Shown piece after piece: positions 62,683 through 64,000 of a stretch of DNA of 64,000 bases (position 1 is its first letter; every line of letters starts with the position of its first letter). Position numbers and translations under genes: made by a program. Below the pieces are notes generated by a model. That model searched no databases, was not told the DNA's origin, and was given only the letters and a program-made list of their open reading frames with translations. The stretch lies in the NCBI GenBank assembly GCA_002256345.1, contig NKIY01000001.1, forward strand, positions 124,001-188,000, in the 5' to 3' direction. This DNA is from Bradyrhizobiaceae bacterium PARB1. GTDB taxonomy: Bacteria > Pseudomonadota > Alphaproteobacteria > Rhizobiales > Xanthobacteraceae.

Positions 62683-62703
62683 GAAGTAGCTGCGCGAGCA
62701 GAT

Positions 62704-62730
62704 GCCTCCTCCCCAAAGGGGGAGGGGGCC
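62704..62730. repeat. C/G-rich hairpin between convergent genes
   Basis: CCTCCTCCCC-AAA-GGGGGAGGGGG: an imperfect stem with a core of CTCCCC/GGGGAG, 22-48 bases after the dehydrogenase stop and before the convergent flippase gene. It has no T tract. It may act as a weak terminator or be a small repeat. Confidence 0.4.
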
Positions 62731-62751
62731 ATTCGCTGTGGTGCTTCGAGA

Positions 62752-64000
62752 CTAGCCCCGCTTCCCGAACGCCAGCACATGCAGTCCGAGGCGGCTGCGC
62801 ACGATCCAGAACAGCAGCACCGTCTCGAATGTCAGCGCGATCGATGTCGCCGCCGCCGCGCCATGGCCGCCGAAATGCGGGATCAGCAGCAGGCATAGCA
62901 CCAGGTTCATCACGAAGGCCGAGGCATATGCCAACGCACATGCATTCTGATGGCCGAGCATGTTGAGCAGGCGCTCCATCGGGCCGATGGCAGCGCGGAC
63001 CACGAGACCGATGGCCGCGATGAACATGATGTCATAGCCGCCGGTGAATTGCGGCCCGAACAGCCACAGCAGCGGCTTGCCGAGTGCGAGTAGAACGAGC
63101 GTCGCCGCGAGTGACGGCCAGAACGTCCACTTGATGGAATGCATCACATAGGCGGCGAGCCGCTCTTTGTCGCCGGAGGTGTGATACTCGGTGAAGCGAT
63201 GCGCTGTGGTGGCCGACATCGCATAGTGAATGAACGACACCAGCGCGAGCGTCTTCACCACGGCGAAATAGACGCCCACTTCCTCGGAGGACACGAAGCG
63301 TTCGAGCACCAGCACGTCGGTGTAGGACAGCAAGAGATAGAAGCTCTCGACCAGCAGGATCGGCAGCGAAACCTTCAGCCAGCCGCGATAGTCATGCGCC
63401 TTCGGTCCAGCCTCGACATGTGCGCCAAGGCGCCGGTTCAGCACGATCATCTGCCCGATCATCGCGAGCCATACGGCGGCGGCGCTGGCGCCCATCGCGA
63501 CGACGGCGCCGAGTTGCAGGCCGAGCGCGAAGGCTCCGGCCGTGAAGCCGATAATCAGCCCCTGCCGCACGATGAATTGCGGCATCAGGCCGAGTCGCAT
63601 CCAGTCATGCGAGCGCGCGATGCCATCCTGCGTGTTGGCAACGACAAAGGCCGGCAGCGTCAGACAGCCGAGATAAAGCGGCACCACCGTATTGGCGTCG
63701 ATCCAGGGCGACAGCAGTTTTACGAGACCGGCGAGCAGAAGTGCGATGAGGCCGGACACGATGCCGGTCATCCAACGGCTGCCGGACAAGAAGCCGCGCA
63801 GCAGCGCGTGATCACCGTTCAGGCGATATTCCGGAATGATCTTTTGCGCTGACGCGGCGATGCCGAAGTCGAGCATCGAGCCGAGCAGCAGAACCCAGGT
63901 CCAGACATAGACGTAGATGCCGTAGTCGCCCGAGCCCATCCAGCGCGCCAGCAATATCTGCGAGAAGTAAGCGAGGCCGGCGGAGATAACGCGAATCAGG
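62752..64000 (-). CDS. Polysaccharide flippase (Wzx/PST family, MATE fold), 5' end outside window
   Basis: About 416 codons are open up to the right edge; the frame continues through VISAGLAYFSQILLARWMGS, so the start lies beyond 64000. The product has about twelve membrane helices, with LARWMGSGDYGIYVYVWTWV, the polar loop EYRLNGDHALLRGFLSGSRW, and late FGPQFTGGYDIMFIAAIGLV, a layout of lipopolysaccharide/exopolysaccharide repeat-unit exporters. These move lipid-linked sugars across the inner membrane. The neighbouring sugar genes, if any, are outside the window. An in-frame TTG at 63954 is not a plausible start because it cuts the first helix. Confidence 0.85.
   Translation of the reverse strand, partial: LIRVISAGLAYFSQILLARWMGSGDYGIYVYVWTWVLLLGSMLDFGIAASAQKIIPEYRLNGDHALLRGFLSGSRWMTGIVSGLIALLLAGLVKLLSPWIDANTVVPLYLGCLTLPAFVVANTQDGIARSHDWMRLGLMPQFIVRQGLIIGFTAGAFALGLQLGAVVAMGASAAAVWLAMIGQMIVLNRRLGAHVEAGPKAHDYRGWLKVSLPILLVESFYLLLSYTDVLVLERFVSSEEVGVYFAVVKTLALVSFIHYAMSATTAHRFTEYHTSGDKERLAAYVMHSIKWTFWPSLAATLVLLALGKPLLWLFGPQFTGGYDIMFIAAIGLVVRAAIGPMERLLNMLGHQNACALAYASAFVMNLVLCLLLIPHFGGHGAAAATSIALTFETVLLFWIVRSRLGLHVLAFGKRG

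Overview
The window is GC-rich alphaproteobacterial chromosome. Several features point to the Bradyrhizobium / Rhodopseudomonas / Afipia / Tardiphaga group (Nitrobacteraceae): a complete Tad/Cpa pilus locus, a PhyR-NepR-EcfG general stress response cassette, a urea ABC transporter next to a urease operon, DUF2849 and DUF934 genes beside a sulfite reductase, and short palindromic repeats between genes. The genus assignment is inference. I see no tRNA, rRNA, CRISPR array, transposase, phage integration module or plasmid-type gene. This looks like housekeeping and accessory metabolic chromosome, not an island.

Layout. Positions 1-530 hold the 5' part of an M17-type aminopeptidase gene. 0.7-13.5 kb is the Tad pilus locus: tadD on the plus strand; flp, a 44-codon ORF and cpaABCDEF-tadB-tadC on the minus strand; then a membrane fatty-acid-hydroxylase-like gene, a free-standing secretin N-domain protein and two TadE-like minor pilins on the plus strand. 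13.6-15.9 kb is a cold-response group (csp, infA, rhlE). 16.4-28.0 kb is urea uptake and hydrolysis: urtABCDE behind a sigma-54-type promoter, then ureDABC, a small ABM-domain gene and ureEFG. 28.1-31.9 kb is the general stress response: a CHASE/HWE histidine kinase, ecfG, nepR and phyR, with back-to-back EcfG-like promoters between nepR and phyR. 31.9-39.2 kb has an orphan tricarboxylate-type binding protein and a probable haem/iron module: HemS/ChuX-like protein, ChaN-like protein, TonB-dependent receptor and a fused ABC transporter.

39.4-46.3 kb carries cell-envelope and small membrane proteins, an L,D-transpeptidase and a chemoreceptor. 46.4-48.6 kb is malate synthase G. 48.7-59.9 kb is sulfate assimilation: a minus-strand sulfate-binding-protein/CysT/CysW set without an ATPase, divergent from cysG-DUF2849-cysI-DUF934, followed by a second, complete sulfate transporter (binding protein, CysT, CysW, CysA). 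60.1-64.0 kb has a CAP-domain lipoprotein, a patatin-like protein, 3-hydroxybutyrate dehydrogenase and a polysaccharide flippase cut by the window end.

The urt/ure block is one nitrogen-scavenging unit from periplasmic capture to ammonia. The phy/nep/ecf block is a partner-switching regulator. The cys block imports sulfate and reduces sulfite to sulfide, but has no PAPS/APS reductase inside the window. Where a longer reading frame exists upstream, start codons were chosen from signal peptides, ribosome-binding sites and overlaps with neighbours, and these choices are stated. I found no clearly unprecedented system. The most notable observations are the paired EcfG -35 motifs, the kinase with a degenerate N-box, and the haem module built around an ABCD-type transporter.
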